DNA of 64,000 nt from Emticicia sp. BO119 (GTDB taxonomy: Bacteria; Bacteroidota; Bacteroidia; Cytophagales; Spirosomataceae): positions 1-64,000 of the forward strand of contig NZ_JACETV010000007.1 of NCBI RefSeq assembly GCF_013912375.1, read 5' to 3'. Of this stretch, positions 8,139-16,923 are shown one piece after another (positions within the stretch are counted from its first letter, which is position 1; each line of letters opens with the position of its first letter). The notes beneath the pieces are model-generated. The model did no database searches, had not been told where the DNA came from, and worked only from the letters and a program-made list of their open reading frames with translations. The position numbers and the translations under genes are program-made.

Positions 8139-9851
8139 ATGGTTCTTAGCGAACAAGAAATTTTACGCCGTCAGAAAAGACAAGATTTAATGGCAATGGG
8201 AATCGACCCATATCCTGCCGAATTATTTGAGGTGAATGTAACATGCGCCGACATTGAGAAGAATTACGAGAACAATAAGTTAGATTATAAGAATGTATCC
8301 ATTGCCGGACGCCTGATGAACTTCCGTATTATGGGAAGTGCGTCTTTTGCCGAGCTACAAGATTCAACAGGTAGAATCCAGCTTTATTTCCGTCGTGATG
8401 ATTTATGTCCGGGCGAAGACAAGACCTTATATAATACGGTTTTCAAGAAACTATTAGATATTGGAGATATTATTGGTGTAAAAGGCTTTGTGTTCACTAC
8501 CCAAACCAACGAAATATCAATACACGTAACAGAATTTAAAATTCTGAACAAATCTCTACGCCCCCTTCCGGTAGTAAAAGAAGTAGATGGTAAAGTATTT
8601 GACGCGTTTTCAGACCCTGAGCAACGTTATCGCCAACGCTATGTGGATTTAATTGTGAATCCGCATGTCAAAGAGATTTTCATTAAAAGGGCCAGAATTA
8701 TCTCTACCATGCGTCAGATGTTCGACGAAAGAGGTTGGTTAGAGGTGGAGACGCCCATCTTACAGCCTATTCATGGCGGTGCAGCGGCTCGTCCGTTCAA
8801 AACACATCATAATACGTTGGATATGCCTTTGTATATGCGTATTGCCAATGAATTATATCTGAAAAGACTGATTGTAGGTGGATTTGATGGGGTATATGAA
8901 TTTGGTAAAATGTTCCGCAACGAGGGTATGGACAGAACCCATAACCCGGAATTTACCTCTTTAGAATTCTACGTAGCCTACAAAGACTACGAGTGGATGA
9001 TGAGCATTACCGAAGAGATATTTGAGAAAGTAGCTTTGGCTGTACACGGTACCACGAAATTCAAATCAGGAGAACACGAACTGGATTTTGCAGGGCCGTT
9101 TGCACGTTTAAGCATTCTGGAAGCAATCGAAAAATATACAGGCGTAAATGTAGGCGCATTGACTGAAGAAGAAACACGCCAGCATTGCCGCCAGTGGGGC
9201 ATGGAGGTAGATGATACAATGGGCAAAGCTAAATTGATTGACGAGATTTTTGGTGAAAAAGTGGAGGATAATTTAATCCAACCGACTTTTATTATTGACT
9301 ATCCGGTTGAGATGTCACCATTAACCAAAAAACACCGCAGCAAAGCAGATTTAGTTGAACGTTTTGAATTGTTTGTGAATGGTAAAGAGGTGGCTAATGC
9401 TTACTCAGAACTGAATGACCCAATCGACCAACGCGAGCGTTTTGAAGAACAATTGAAACTATCTGAACGTGGCGATGAAGAAGCAATGGCGATGGACGAA
9501 GACTTTATCCGTTCACTTGAATATGGTATGCCCCCAACCGCAGGTATAGGTATTGGTATTGACCGTTTGACGATGATGCTGACCGACAACGCCAGCATTC
9601 AGGAAGTATTATTCTTTCCGCAGATGCGCCCTGAGAAAAAACAGGAATTATCGACAGATGCTGATTACGAAGCGATTGGCGTACCAACGGTCTGGATTCC
9701 GGCACTGCAAAAAATGGGTTTTGTAATGGTTGAGCAGCTAAAAGGTGCAAACCCTAACAAAATTTTCAATGATTTGGGTGGTGTAAGAAAGAAACTGAAA
9801 ATTGAAGAGAAGATGCCAACGCTTGATGAGGTGAAGGCATGGGTTGGGTAA
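8139..9851 (+). CDS. lysS: Lysine--tRNA ligase, class II, with C-terminal extension
   Basis: 570 residues, charging tRNA-Lys. It has an N-terminal OB-fold anticodon domain (about 50-160, [14 protein letters not shown]). Motif 2 is [20 protein letters not shown] near residue 264 and motif 3 is [14 protein letters not shown] near 468. After the usual end ([11 protein letters not shown]) there are about 65 extra residues from about 503, with the pattern [20 protein letters not shown] then [11 protein letters not shown]. This extension resembles a small helical domain carried by many Bacteroidota LysRS proteins; its function is not known to me. The gene is monocistronic, with its own -7 element and a strong terminator. 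Confidence 0.97.
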   Translation: MVLSEQEILRRQKRQDLMAMGIDPYPAELFEVNVTCADIEKNYENNKLDYKNVSIAGRLMNFRIMGSASFAELQDSTGRIQLYFRRDDLCPGEDKTLYNTVFKKLLDIGDIIGVKGFVFTTQTNEISIHVTEFKILNKSLRPLPVVKEVDGKVFDAFSDPEQRYRQRYVDLIVNPHVKEIFIKRARIISTMRQMFDERGWLEVETPILQPIHGGAAARPFKTHHNTLDMPLYMRIANELYLKRLIVGGFDGVYEFGKMFRNEGMDRTHNPEFTSLEFYVAYKDYEWMMSITEEIFEKVALAVHGTTKFKSGEHELDFAGPFARLSILEAIEKYTGVNVGALTEEETRQHCRQWGMEVDDTMGKAKLIDEIFGEKVEDNLIQPTFIIDYPVEMSPLTKKHRSKADLVERFELFVNGKEVANAYSELNDPIDQRERFEEQLKLSERGDEEAMAMDEDFIRSLEYGMPPTAGIGIGIDRLTMMLTDNASIQEVLFFPQMRPEKKQELSTDADYEAIGVPTVWIPALQKMGFVMVEQLKGANPNKIFNDLGGVRKKLKIEEKMPTLDEVKAWVG

Positions 9852-9881
9852 ATTCTAATATATTATACAATTCAACAGTCA

Positions 9882-9918
9882 AAAGCAGCATTCCAGCCGA
9901 TAATGCTGCTTTTTTTAT
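9882..9918 (+). terminator. Rho-independent terminator of lysS
   Basis: An 11-bp stem AAAGCAGCATT/AATGCTGCTTT (9882-9892 with 9902-9912), a 9-nt loop and a T-run, 31 nt after the lysS stop. Confidence 0.85.
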
Positions 9919-9979
9919 TGGGCGGTTGTAGGTCAAAGCGCCTATATTCTTAAATTTGCCTGAAAACAATATTTATTCC

Positions 9980-11614
9980 ATGAAAAAATATATTATCTAT
10001 TGTCTGGTCATACTGCCCATTCTCACACAAGCACAAGGTAACCTGAAAGCATCGCTTGATAAAGTAAAAAGCTATGTAAAAGAAATTAAATTAGAAAAGT
10101 CTACGGTTAATCAGCAATTCAGCTATGATAATGCCAATCCTTATGATGTAAAAATCGCCATTACTACCTCCGATTCCAAAGGTAAAAGCACAGAAGAAAT
10201 CTATGAGTTTAATCTGGGATTGATGGGAGAGGTGAAAAGAAGTGCGTCGAGCAAAGAAATGAAGGTAGAATTGAGTTCTCAGAAAAACCTGAAAGTAATT
10301 CGCTACACCAAAGGCGGTGAGATGCAGAATTATGAAAATAAGGTAGAGATTTTAGCTGAAAATGTAGATGATGCCCGTGAGTTAGAGAAAAATCTGAAAG
10401 ACGCCATTGCAGCCGCTAAAACAGCCTGGGAAGCCTCTGTTAAATTACCAAAAGATGATTTAGCACCCTTGCAAACCTGGCTTGAGCAACATATTAAGGA
10501 GGTATCATCAGATAAACAAACGGTTAAACAAAGCCTGAAAAAATCAGGTGCTTATAAGGACCGTGCGGTGCTGACAAGTGAAGAAAACGACGGTAAGAAA
10601 ACTACAGAATTGCAATCTGATTTTAGCTGGGGAGATTTTAATGAAAATGGTGCTGAACTGAAAATCAGTGGTAAAGAAGTGACAGTCAGTGTTAAATCGA
10701 AGAATGATTATGTAAGAACACAACAAGGTAGCGTGATGAAAGGCTACGACGATGAGGTAAAATTTGCGGCAGCGAACCCAACCGAAGGAACTATCTTGCA
10801 AATGGCTATTCAGAAAATTATACCTTTAGCTAAGAAAGAATTACAGAATAGAGTACCTAAAGTAGCTACCAAAGAAGAGGGTTTTAAGATTCTGAAAGAC
10901 CGATTGAAAGATGTGAAAGTGAATGAATCGGGCTATAGACAAAAAATTGAACTTGCGTGTATGACAACCTATAACCTGAAATCGGAAGTAAAAGGCAAGA
11001 CAGTTGAAGAGACTTTTAAGTTTAACTTCGGCGATTTAACTGATTTCAAATTATCAGTTTCAAAAGAAGTAATCAGAATTGCCTCAAAAGTACAGGATAG
11101 CAAAAAGTTTATTCAGGTTACCAAAGATGGCGCTTTGCAGAATTATGATAACAGCGTAGAATTTATAGCAGGAGATATTGAAGACGCCCGCTACCAGATG
11201 GAGGCTCTACCTGCTATTGCCAAAGGTTGTAAAGGAAATGTTGCGGCAGGGGATTTCACTTGGTTAGCAGGCAAAGTGAAATCGATAGAAAATCCTAAGC
11301 AAGAGTTAGTTTTACAAGACGGTGATAAATGCAAATGGAAATTAACCTCTACAGCTTCAGACTCTAAAAAGACGGTTGAGACTGTTCTGGAATTTAATCT
11401 CTACGATATTGACCCTAATAAAATAGAAGTAGATGTATCAGGTAAAACAGTGGGTATTATGGGTAACACCATCAATAAAGAGAAGTTTATTAAACAAACT
11501 AAAGATGGAAAACCTACCTTTGCCAGCGAAGTCAATCTTGTCGTAAATACCATTGAAGATGCACAAAAAGGAGTAGCTACTTTCAAAGCTCTGGTGGGAG
11601 GTTGTAAGAAGTAA
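9980..11614 (+). CDS. Secreted protein of four repeated unrecognised modules
   Basis: The start is placed at the ATG at 9980 because it opens a clean signal peptide (MKKYIIYCLVILPILTQAQG); the frame extends upstream only to a TTG at 9956. The mature part, about 525 residues, is lysine- and charge-rich and consists of four modules of roughly 125 residues. Each has a strand-rich core (E-F-N-L or F-K-F-N-F), then a K-F-I-Q-V-T-K-D-G-like strand, then N-Y-D/E-N-x-V-E and a closing helix with (V/I)EDA. Modules 1, 3 and 4 end near a GCK or AAK. I do not recognise the family and assign no function. It is flanked by strong terminators, so it is expressed alone. Confidence 0.85.
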   Translation: MKKYIIYCLVILPILTQAQGNLKASLDKVKSYVKEIKLEKSTVNQQFSYDNANPYDVKIAITTSDSKGKSTEEIYEFNLGLMGEVKRSASSKEMKVELSSQKNLKVIRYTKGGEMQNYENKVEILAENVDDARELEKNLKDAIAAAKTAWEASVKLPKDDLAPLQTWLEQHIKEVSSDKQTVKQSLKKSGAYKDRAVLTSEENDGKKTTELQSDFSWGDFNENGAELKISGKEVTVSVKSKNDYVRTQQGSVMKGYDDEVKFAAANPTEGTILQMAIQKIIPLAKKELQNRVPKVATKEEGFKILKDRLKDVKVNESGYRQKIELACMTTYNLKSEVKGKTVEETFKFNFGDLTDFKLSVSKEVIRIASKVQDSKKFIQVTKDGALQNYDNSVEFIAGDIEDARYQMEALPAIAKGCKGNVAAGDFTWLAGKVKSIENPKQELVLQDGDKCKWKLTSTASDSKKTVETVLEFNLYDIDPNKIEVDVSGKTVGIMGNTINKEKFIKQTKDGKPTFASEVNLVVNTIEDAQKGVATFKALVGGCKK

Positions 11615-11640
11615 TTTTGAAACTGGAATGGAAATAAACA

Positions 11641-11676
11641 AAAATGGTAGTGGTTTTGCCACTACCATTTTTGTTT
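11641..11676. terminator. Bidirectional terminator between convergent genes
   Basis: A 13-bp perfect stem AAAATGGTAGTGG/CCACTACCATTTT (11641-11653 with 11659-11671) and a 5-nt loop have T-rich tracts on both sides. It serves the secreted repeat protein (+) and mutS2 (-). Confidence 0.85.
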
Positions 11677-14098
11677 ATTTCATTCTCACAATCGTCACCC
11701 CCTGCCCACCTCGGTCGGCATGTTCGTCTGCCATGCCTGCTACCTGTTTGTAGGAGCGCAGATGTTGCCGAATCAGGGTTCTTAAAATGCCATCGCCTTT
11801 GCCATGAATGATTCTTAATTCTGGATAGCCTAACATAATGGCATCATTCATCAGGTTATCAACTGCTCCTAAGGCTTCTTCGCCGCGTTTGCCTCTCAAA
11901 TCAAGATTGAAACTGAAATTCATCATCTTTTCATTGAGGTCAATACCTGTCATTTTAGGTTTGATACTTTCTTTGACAGCCTCTCTGAACTCCTTACGGC
12001 TCATCTTCTCCAGACGATTGAGTTTTACATTGGTTTTCAACTCGCCAATGGCAATTTCGGCATCTTTGCCTTTCATCGATAGTACTTCACCAATAGTCGC
12101 TTGCCCTTTTATTCTCACAAAACTACCTATAGTAATCACTCCATTTTCCAATTCCCATTCTTCCGACGCAGGCTTTTGCTCTTCTACTTTTTCAAGTTTC
12201 AGTTCTTTTGTTTCAAACTCCTGCAATTCCTGGCGAATCAATTTAGTAAGGTCTTTATCAGCTTTGCCCTCTTTTATGTCTTTAATGGTGGTTTCTATTT
12301 TACGATTGGTCTCTTTCAGCAATTCTTTTGCCTGCGCCTTGGCATCGTTCAGAATCTTCTTCTTTTCTGCTTCCAGAAAACTTTTTAAGCCAGTATATTG
12401 CTCTAAGGTGTTTTTCAGTTGTTGATTCTTCTGTATAAACTCTTTGTTTCTGTCGGCAAAGACTTTTCTTTCAATCTCTAATTCTTTAATCAGTTTCTCG
12501 AAATCAATCTGCTGCGTACCCAATTTGCGTTTGGCATTATCTACCACCTGCTTTGGCAAGCCAATTTTCTGGGCTACTTCTAAAGCAAAAGAACTACCCG
12601 GTTTGCCAATCTCCAACTCATACATTGGTTCTAAATGCTCGGCATCAAACTTCATAGCCCCATTGATAGTCCCGCTATTTTTATTGGCAAATACTTTCAG
12701 GTTGGTGTAGTGGGTATTAATAACACCATAAGCCTTGGCGCGCAATAATTGCTCTAAAATAGACTCGGCAATAGCACCACCTAAACTTGGCTCGGTACCT
12801 GTACCAAACTCATCAATCAGAAACAAAGTGAATTTATTAGAGAAATTGACAAAGTGCTTCATGTTCGTCAGGTGCGAACTATAGGTACTCAGGTCATTTT
12901 CGATACTCTGTTCATCACCAATATCAATGAAGATATTCTTGAATATACCTACCTTAGAATCAGGCGAGGCAGGGACTAATAGCCCACATTGTGCCATGTA
13001 TTGGACTAAACCAATAGTTTTAAGCATCACTGATTTACCTCCGGCATTCGGCCCTGAAACCAGTACAATTCTATTTTCTTGGTCAAGCTTAACACTAAGC
13101 GGTATAATAGGCTTGTTTTGTTTCTGATGTGCCAGATACAACAAAGGGTGCGTAGCTCTATACCATTCCAGGGCCTGGTTCTCAACCAATAGGGGAGCAG
13201 TCGCATTGATAGATAAGGCAAATTTAGCTTTGGCTTTAATGAAATCAACCAAGCCTAAAAACAAATAAGCCTTGCGTAGTGCCGGAACGTGCGGACGTAG
13301 AAAGGCTGTCAGTTTCTCTAAAATCTTCACAATTTCCCGACGTTCACGGGCCTCCAGTTCTCTTATTTCGTTGTTGGCTTCCAATACTTCGGCAGGCTCA
13401 ACAAAGGCCATCTGGCCTGTGGCTGACTCATCATGCACAAAGCCTTTCAGCTTGCGTTTATGTTCTGACAAAATCGGAATCACCATTCTTCCATCACGAA
13501 TGGTTAATGACATATCGTCTCCAATCCAGCCGCTATTACGGGCAGTTCGGAGAATACGTTCAAGGGTTTTTCTTAAATCGCTCTGTTCGGCTATGAGTCT
13601 CCGACGAATGTCGGCTAATTCGGGCGATGCAGAATCTCTTACTTTGCCTCTTTCGTCTATGATTTTATCTATCTGTGAGATAACCCCACTCCAACCATCA
13701 TTGGCTGAAACAGGCAACGAATTGGCGGTAAGTGTTTTTAACTCAGGGTATATCATTTCTTCTTTCGTTTTAAAGAAATGGATAATCTGCTGAATGGTGC
13801 GAAGCGAAAGCTTGATTTCGAAAAACTGTTCTTCGCCTATAAATGCGCCTTCAATTGAAGCACGTGCAAGTGACTCGCTTACATCTATATAATTTTGCTC
13901 CGGGAAACCCGACTCAGTTTGCAGAATCAATTTAAACTCCGCTACCTGACGGATTAACCGGTCAATTATTTTATAGTCATCAGAAAAACGTATTTTTTCA
14001 ACAAAAGCTCTTCCAAGCGAACTCACACATTGCTCGGCAATGAGTTCACGAATTTTATCAAACCCTATTTTTTGTTCTATGTTTTGCGGGTAAAGCAT
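11675..14098 (-). CDS. mutS2: Endonuclease MutS2
   Basis: 807 residues, the usual length. The order is an N-terminal MutS core and lever region, a P-loop ATPase with Walker A GPNAGGKS near residue 349 and Walker B LFLIDEFGTGTEP, a long coiled coil (about 520-640), and a C-terminal Smr nuclease domain from about 729 (FNLDLRGKRGEEAL, then ELRIIHGKGDGILR). MutS2 lacks the mismatch-recognition domain of MutS1. It is linked in the literature to suppression of homologous recombination and to ribosome rescue through collision sensing. The first bases of the gene follow a -7-like element at 14121-14128. Confidence 0.96.
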   Translation of the reverse strand: MLYPQNIEQKIGFDKIRELIAEQCVSSLGRAFVEKIRFSDDYKIIDRLIRQVAEFKLILQTESGFPEQNYIDVSESLARASIEGAFIGEEQFFEIKLSLRTIQQIIHFFKTKEEMIYPELKTLTANSLPVSANDGWSGVISQIDKIIDERGKVRDSASPELADIRRRLIAEQSDLRKTLERILRTARNSGWIGDDMSLTIRDGRMVIPILSEHKRKLKGFVHDESATGQMAFVEPAEVLEANNEIRELEARERREIVKILEKLTAFLRPHVPALRKAYLFLGLVDFIKAKAKFALSINATAPLLVENQALEWYRATHPLLYLAHQKQNKPIIPLSVKLDQENRIVLVSGPNAGGKSVMLKTIGLVQYMAQCGLLVPASPDSKVGIFKNIFIDIGDEQSIENDLSTYSSHLTNMKHFVNFSNKFTLFLIDEFGTGTEPSLGGAIAESILEQLLRAKAYGVINTHYTNLKVFANKNSGTINGAMKFDAEHLEPMYELEIGKPGSSFALEVAQKIGLPKQVVDNAKRKLGTQQIDFEKLIKELEIERKVFADRNKEFIQKNQQLKNTLEQYTGLKSFLEAEKKKILNDAKAQAKELLKETNRKIETTIKDIKEGKADKDLTKLIRQELQEFETKELKLEKVEEQKPASEEWELENGVITIGSFVRIKGQATIGEVLSMKGKDAEIAIGELKTNVKLNRLEKMSRKEFREAVKESIKPKMTGIDLNEKMMNFSFNLDLRGKRGEEALGAVDNLMNDAIMLGYPELRIIHGKGDGILRTLIRQHLRSYKQVAGMADEHADRGGQGVTIVRMK

Positions 14099-14120
14099 GA
14101 TTTTTATTTGAAAACGGGTG

Positions 14121-14128
14121 CAAATTTA
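14121..14128 (-). promoter_or_regulatory. -7 element for mutS2
   Basis: Minus-strand TAAATTTG matches TAnnTTTG and lies 23 nt upstream of the mutS2 ATG. Confidence 0.45.
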
Positions 14129-14263
14129 CTAAAATTTCCTGTCTTTTTCTAAATCAGATAATAGATAGACTGATGGTTTCTGGAATAACAAGTAGTATAA
14201 ATCCTGAATTTTTTAAAACAATTCTATTAAACAAATTGTAGAGAATAAAAAACATAAAAAACT

Positions 14264-14770
14264 ATGTTAAACATACCTGCTTTTGCTTATCAGGAAGAAA
14301 AAGAAAGACCTGTTACAGCTCCGCTACTATGTTGGGATATTGCCAATCCTTTATTAGAGAAACGTATCCATATACAGAATGACATTCAGCAAATAGATAG
14401 ATTGGCTCATAGGTATGACTGGCAATCTGATATTGACTTTAAGTCATTGTTAATAGAAAGTTATTCTGTTGTTGTCACTAACCTTTCGCAGGAAATTGTA
14501 TGGGTAAGCCAAAGTTTTCAGTCTATGACAGGTTATGATGCAACCGAAACTACAGGCAAAAGCCCTGCATTTTTACAAGGCGAAAAAACCAATCTTCAGA
14601 CAAAACAATTTATCAGAGAAAAATTAGTTAAATTAGAGAATATTGAGGCCAGAATTTTAAACTATCGCAAGAACGGAGAATCATACTGGTGTAGTATCAG
14701 GATTTTTCCGATTCAGAACAGTCAAAGCAAAGTGACGCATTATATTGCAATAGAAAAAGAGGTAAATTAA
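14264..14770 (+). CDS. Single-domain PAS protein (LOV-like but without the flavin cysteine)
   Basis: 168 residues: about 65 N-terminal residues of unknown nature and then one PAS domain (VVVTNLSQEIVWVSQSFQSM, TGYDATETTGKSPAFLQGEKT, NYRKNGESYWCSIRIFPI). The order G-x-x-P-x-F-L-Q-G and the NYRKNGE strand place it close to LOV-type PAS domains. The G-R-N-C-R-F-L-Q motif that carries the photoactive cysteine reads GKSPAFLQ here, so flavin-adduct photochemistry is not expected. No output domain is attached, so it probably acts through protein-protein contacts. The CWC gene starts 1 nt after its stop, indicating one operon. Confidence 0.85.
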   Translation: MLNIPAFAYQEEKERPVTAPLLCWDIANPLLEKRIHIQNDIQQIDRLAHRYDWQSDIDFKSLLIESYSVVVTNLSQEIVWVSQSFQSMTGYDATETTGKSPAFLQGEKTNLQTKQFIREKLVKLENIEARILNYRKNGESYWCSIRIFPIQNSQSKVTHYIAIEKEVN

Positions 14771-14771
14771 T

Positions 14772-14996
14772 ATGTCGGAACAAAAATTTCCCTGTTCTTT
14801 ACAGGCTTGCCCACGTTGCCATGAATTATTTAAATGCGGGGCAGCCAACATTGGTGTTTGCCAATGCAATACTATTTCTCTAAGTAAAGAGCAACTCACT
14901 TTTATCAATCAGCAATATGATACCTGCTTGTGTATCAATTGTTTACAGGTCTTGCAATATGACTATGAGCAACAAACTGCTCTTATTATCAAATAA
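14772..14996 (+). CDS. Small cysteine-rich CWC-family protein
   Basis: 74 residues with seven visible cysteines in CPRCHELFKCG, GVCQCN and CLCINCLQVL. This matches the 'cysteine-rich CWC' family of small, probably metal-binding proteins of unknown function. ATG follows the PAS gene stop after one base (TAAT-ATG), so translation is likely coupled. The spacer to the next gene (14997-15256, 260 nt) is AT-rich and holds nothing I recognise. Confidence 0.8.
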   Translation: MSEQKFPCSLQACPRCHELFKCGAANIGVCQCNTISLSKEQLTFINQQYDTCLCINCLQVLQYDYEQQTALIIK

Positions 14997-15256
14997 TTTA
15001 TTGTTCTGATTTTCTACTTTTATTAAAAGCAAAACAGCGTTTTAATTTTTACTAAGTATATCTACTTATTTTTCTATTGAGAATTGCTCTTTTTTATAAT
15101 TTCCCTTTCTTTTCTGCTACAATTTTATCAAATTTGGAAAGATTTCAATTCTTGAAAAGAATAAGTCTTTAAAAAATTAACCTTAACTAACCACGGACGA
15201 TATTGGGGGATTCCTCTAATGAACCATCTCAATATTTGCTTACTTAATCATCTACC

Positions 15257-15949
15257 ATGATAAAGATTGCCGTAATTATTTTACTGCTGATTATTGAATT
15301 AACTGTATTTTATAAAATAGATTCAGCGCTGGCTTACCCGCTAAGAGGTCTCATACATTTGTTTATGGCCTATTGGTATTATTCAGAAAGAAAAGAAGAG
15401 CTTAATCTGACAGACAAACTGTTTCTTATATCCTGTGTTATTCCTGCCATTACACCTATTCCTATTTATATTTTCGGCTTTACCTGGGGTACGGTTTTAG
15501 AAGCAGTATTGCTTTTGGTAAGCTATCAGTTGCTTATCAGAATTTATAGTTTAGAGGGTGCAAAAATTAATTTCAGAAGTAATCTGAATACTTCACTTAA
15601 AGTATTAATTGCATACGTTGTTTTTCCACTTACCTATTTTTTTCTGGTGGTTTCTCCAGTTGCAAAGCCAGATGTATTAGTAATCAGTTTTATTTATCTG
15701 GTTCAGATAATGTACATGGCGGTCTTATCAGCTTTTTTACCTTTTCCTGAAAAGAGTAAACTGTATATATCTTTAGGGATGTTTTTTATTCTGTTTGCCA
15801 GTGGCGCAAGTGTTCATCGTGTATATGTAGCCTCTTATGAATTCGATTACGGCATCGTAAGGATAGCTGCCAATCTTGGCCGCATTCTGATAATTATTGG
15901 CTTATTAAACCGTATAAAGAAAGAAGAATTCCTGCCTAAATTAGTATAA
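15257..15949 (+). CDS. Seven-TM membrane protein, paralogue A (unknown function)
   Basis: 230 residues with about seven hydrophobic segments and short loops. It is clearly paralogous to the protein at 16225-16923. Shared features are an N-terminal I-E-L helix, (Y/W)YY-x-ERK after TM2, DKLF before TM3, EGAK-(I/F)-(N/D)-F after TM4, Q-(I/M)-MY near TM6, PF-x-EKS-x-x-YIS and YE-(F/Y)-D-(Y/F)-x-(I/V)-VRI near the C-terminus. The topology is reminiscent of YhhN/TMEM86-type proteins, but I cannot assign it. The conserved DKLF, EKS and YEYD positions would be the first candidates for functional residues. Confidence 0.85.
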   Translation: MIKIAVIILLLIIELTVFYKIDSALAYPLRGLIHLFMAYWYYSERKEELNLTDKLFLISCVIPAITPIPIYIFGFTWGTVLEAVLLLVSYQLLIRIYSLEGAKINFRSNLNTSLKVLIAYVVFPLTYFFLVVSPVAKPDVLVISFIYLVQIMYMAVLSAFLPFPEKSKLYISLGMFFILFASGASVHRVYVASYEFDYGIVRIAANLGRILIIIGLLNRIKKEEFLPKLV

Positions 15950-15952
15950 CCG

Positions 15953-16150
15953 CTATTTTTCGTTATCTTTTTTACGATTACGAAGTTTTTTGTCATCCAC
16001 AGTATTATTTAAAAAACTATTGATTTTATCGATTTCAAAACTCATCTGGATTTCACCGAAAGAGTTTATCTTAATATCAAAGCCATTCAAATCTTTATGA
16101 ACACGAGGGTTTTCAGCGGAAGATTTATCATCTGATTTCTTTTTTGCCAT
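15953..16150 (-). CDS. Small conserved hypothetical protein between the two membrane paralogues
   Basis: 65 residues, hydrophilic: a Lys/Ser-rich N-terminus, a central VHKDLNGFDIKINSFGEI segment, then FLNNTVDDKKLRNR and a charged tail. The central pattern looks like a small conserved protein I have seen in Bacteroidota, without known function. It is convergent with paralogue A (3 nt between stops) and divergent from paralogue B. Non-random composition and a conserved-looking core support a real gene. Confidence 0.7.
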   Translation of the reverse strand: MAKKKSDDKSSAENPRVHKDLNGFDIKINSFGEIQMSFEIDKINSFLNNTVDDKKLRNRKKDNEK

Positions 16151-16224
16151 AGTTTTAGAAATTTAAACAGACTTAAAACTGCTATTTTACTTCTTGTGTA
16201 ATTAGTTATAAGTTACTACCTATT

Positions 16225-16923
16225 ATGTTGAAAATTTTTATAATTCTGCTATTGAGTATAATTGAGTTAGTACTCTACTATAACTTTAACAAGTTTGTTT
16301 CTTACCCTGCCAGGGTATTAATCTATGCTTACCTTGCCAACTGGTATTATCAGGAAAGAAAACATGGCGCTATAATTAATAAGGCAGATAAACTTTTTAT
16401 CTGGGCCTGTTTTATACTGATAATTTCTCCGCTTCCGGTCTATATCAATAATTCTATCACAGGCAAGGTAATAGAATTTGCATTATTAATGGTTAGTCAA
16501 CAATTAATTATTACAATATTTTTACAAGAAGGAGCAAAATTTGACTTCTCTAATCAGAAAAAGACATTTCGTAAAATATTAGTTCCCTATATTATTATTC
16601 CGATTTTATTTTTCTTTTTTGTTGCACTTCCTACCAGACAATGGATTCCTGTTACTCTTTTTGCATTTTATCTGCTACAAATGATGTACGTAAGCACTTT
16701 ATCTGCGTATGCGCCTTTTTCTGAAAAAAGCCAATTTTATATTTCGTTGTCTATGGGCTTATTGATACTTTCAAGCGGAGCTAATTTTTTAAGGCATTCG
16801 GTATCACCTTATGAATACGATTTTGCCGTTGTTCGTATTACTTCTGTAGCTTATCGTGTGTTTCTGCTTATAGCCCTTCTGCATAGAGAAACACACGAAG
16901 AGGAGTCTCCTTACTTAAGATAA
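16225..16923 (+). CDS. Seven-TM membrane protein, paralogue B (unknown function)
   Basis: 232 residues with the same seven-segment topology and the same conserved words as the protein at 15257 (WYYQERK, DKLF, QEGAKFDF, FSEKSQFYIS, SPYEYDFAVVRI). The two copies have diverged considerably, so the duplication is not recent. The last nine bases overlap the end of gltX on the opposite strand, so no terminator separates the convergent genes. Function unknown. Confidence 0.85.
   Translation: MLKIFIILLLSIIELVLYYNFNKFVSYPARVLIYAYLANWYYQERKHGAIINKADKLFIWACFILIISPLPVYINNSITGKVIEFALLMVSQQLIITIFLQEGAKFDFSNQKKTFRKILVPYIIIPILFFFFVALPTRQWIPVTLFAFYLLQMMYVSTLSAYAPFSEKSQFYISLSMGLLILSSGANFLRHSVSPYEYDFAVVRITSVAYRVFLLIALLHRETHEEESPYLR

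Noticed and set aside
11838-12425. 195-residue open frame on the + strand inside mutS2
   Set aside because: Fully antisense to the strongly conserved mutS2 frame; Ser/Phe/Leu-rich composition is typical of a shadow frame.
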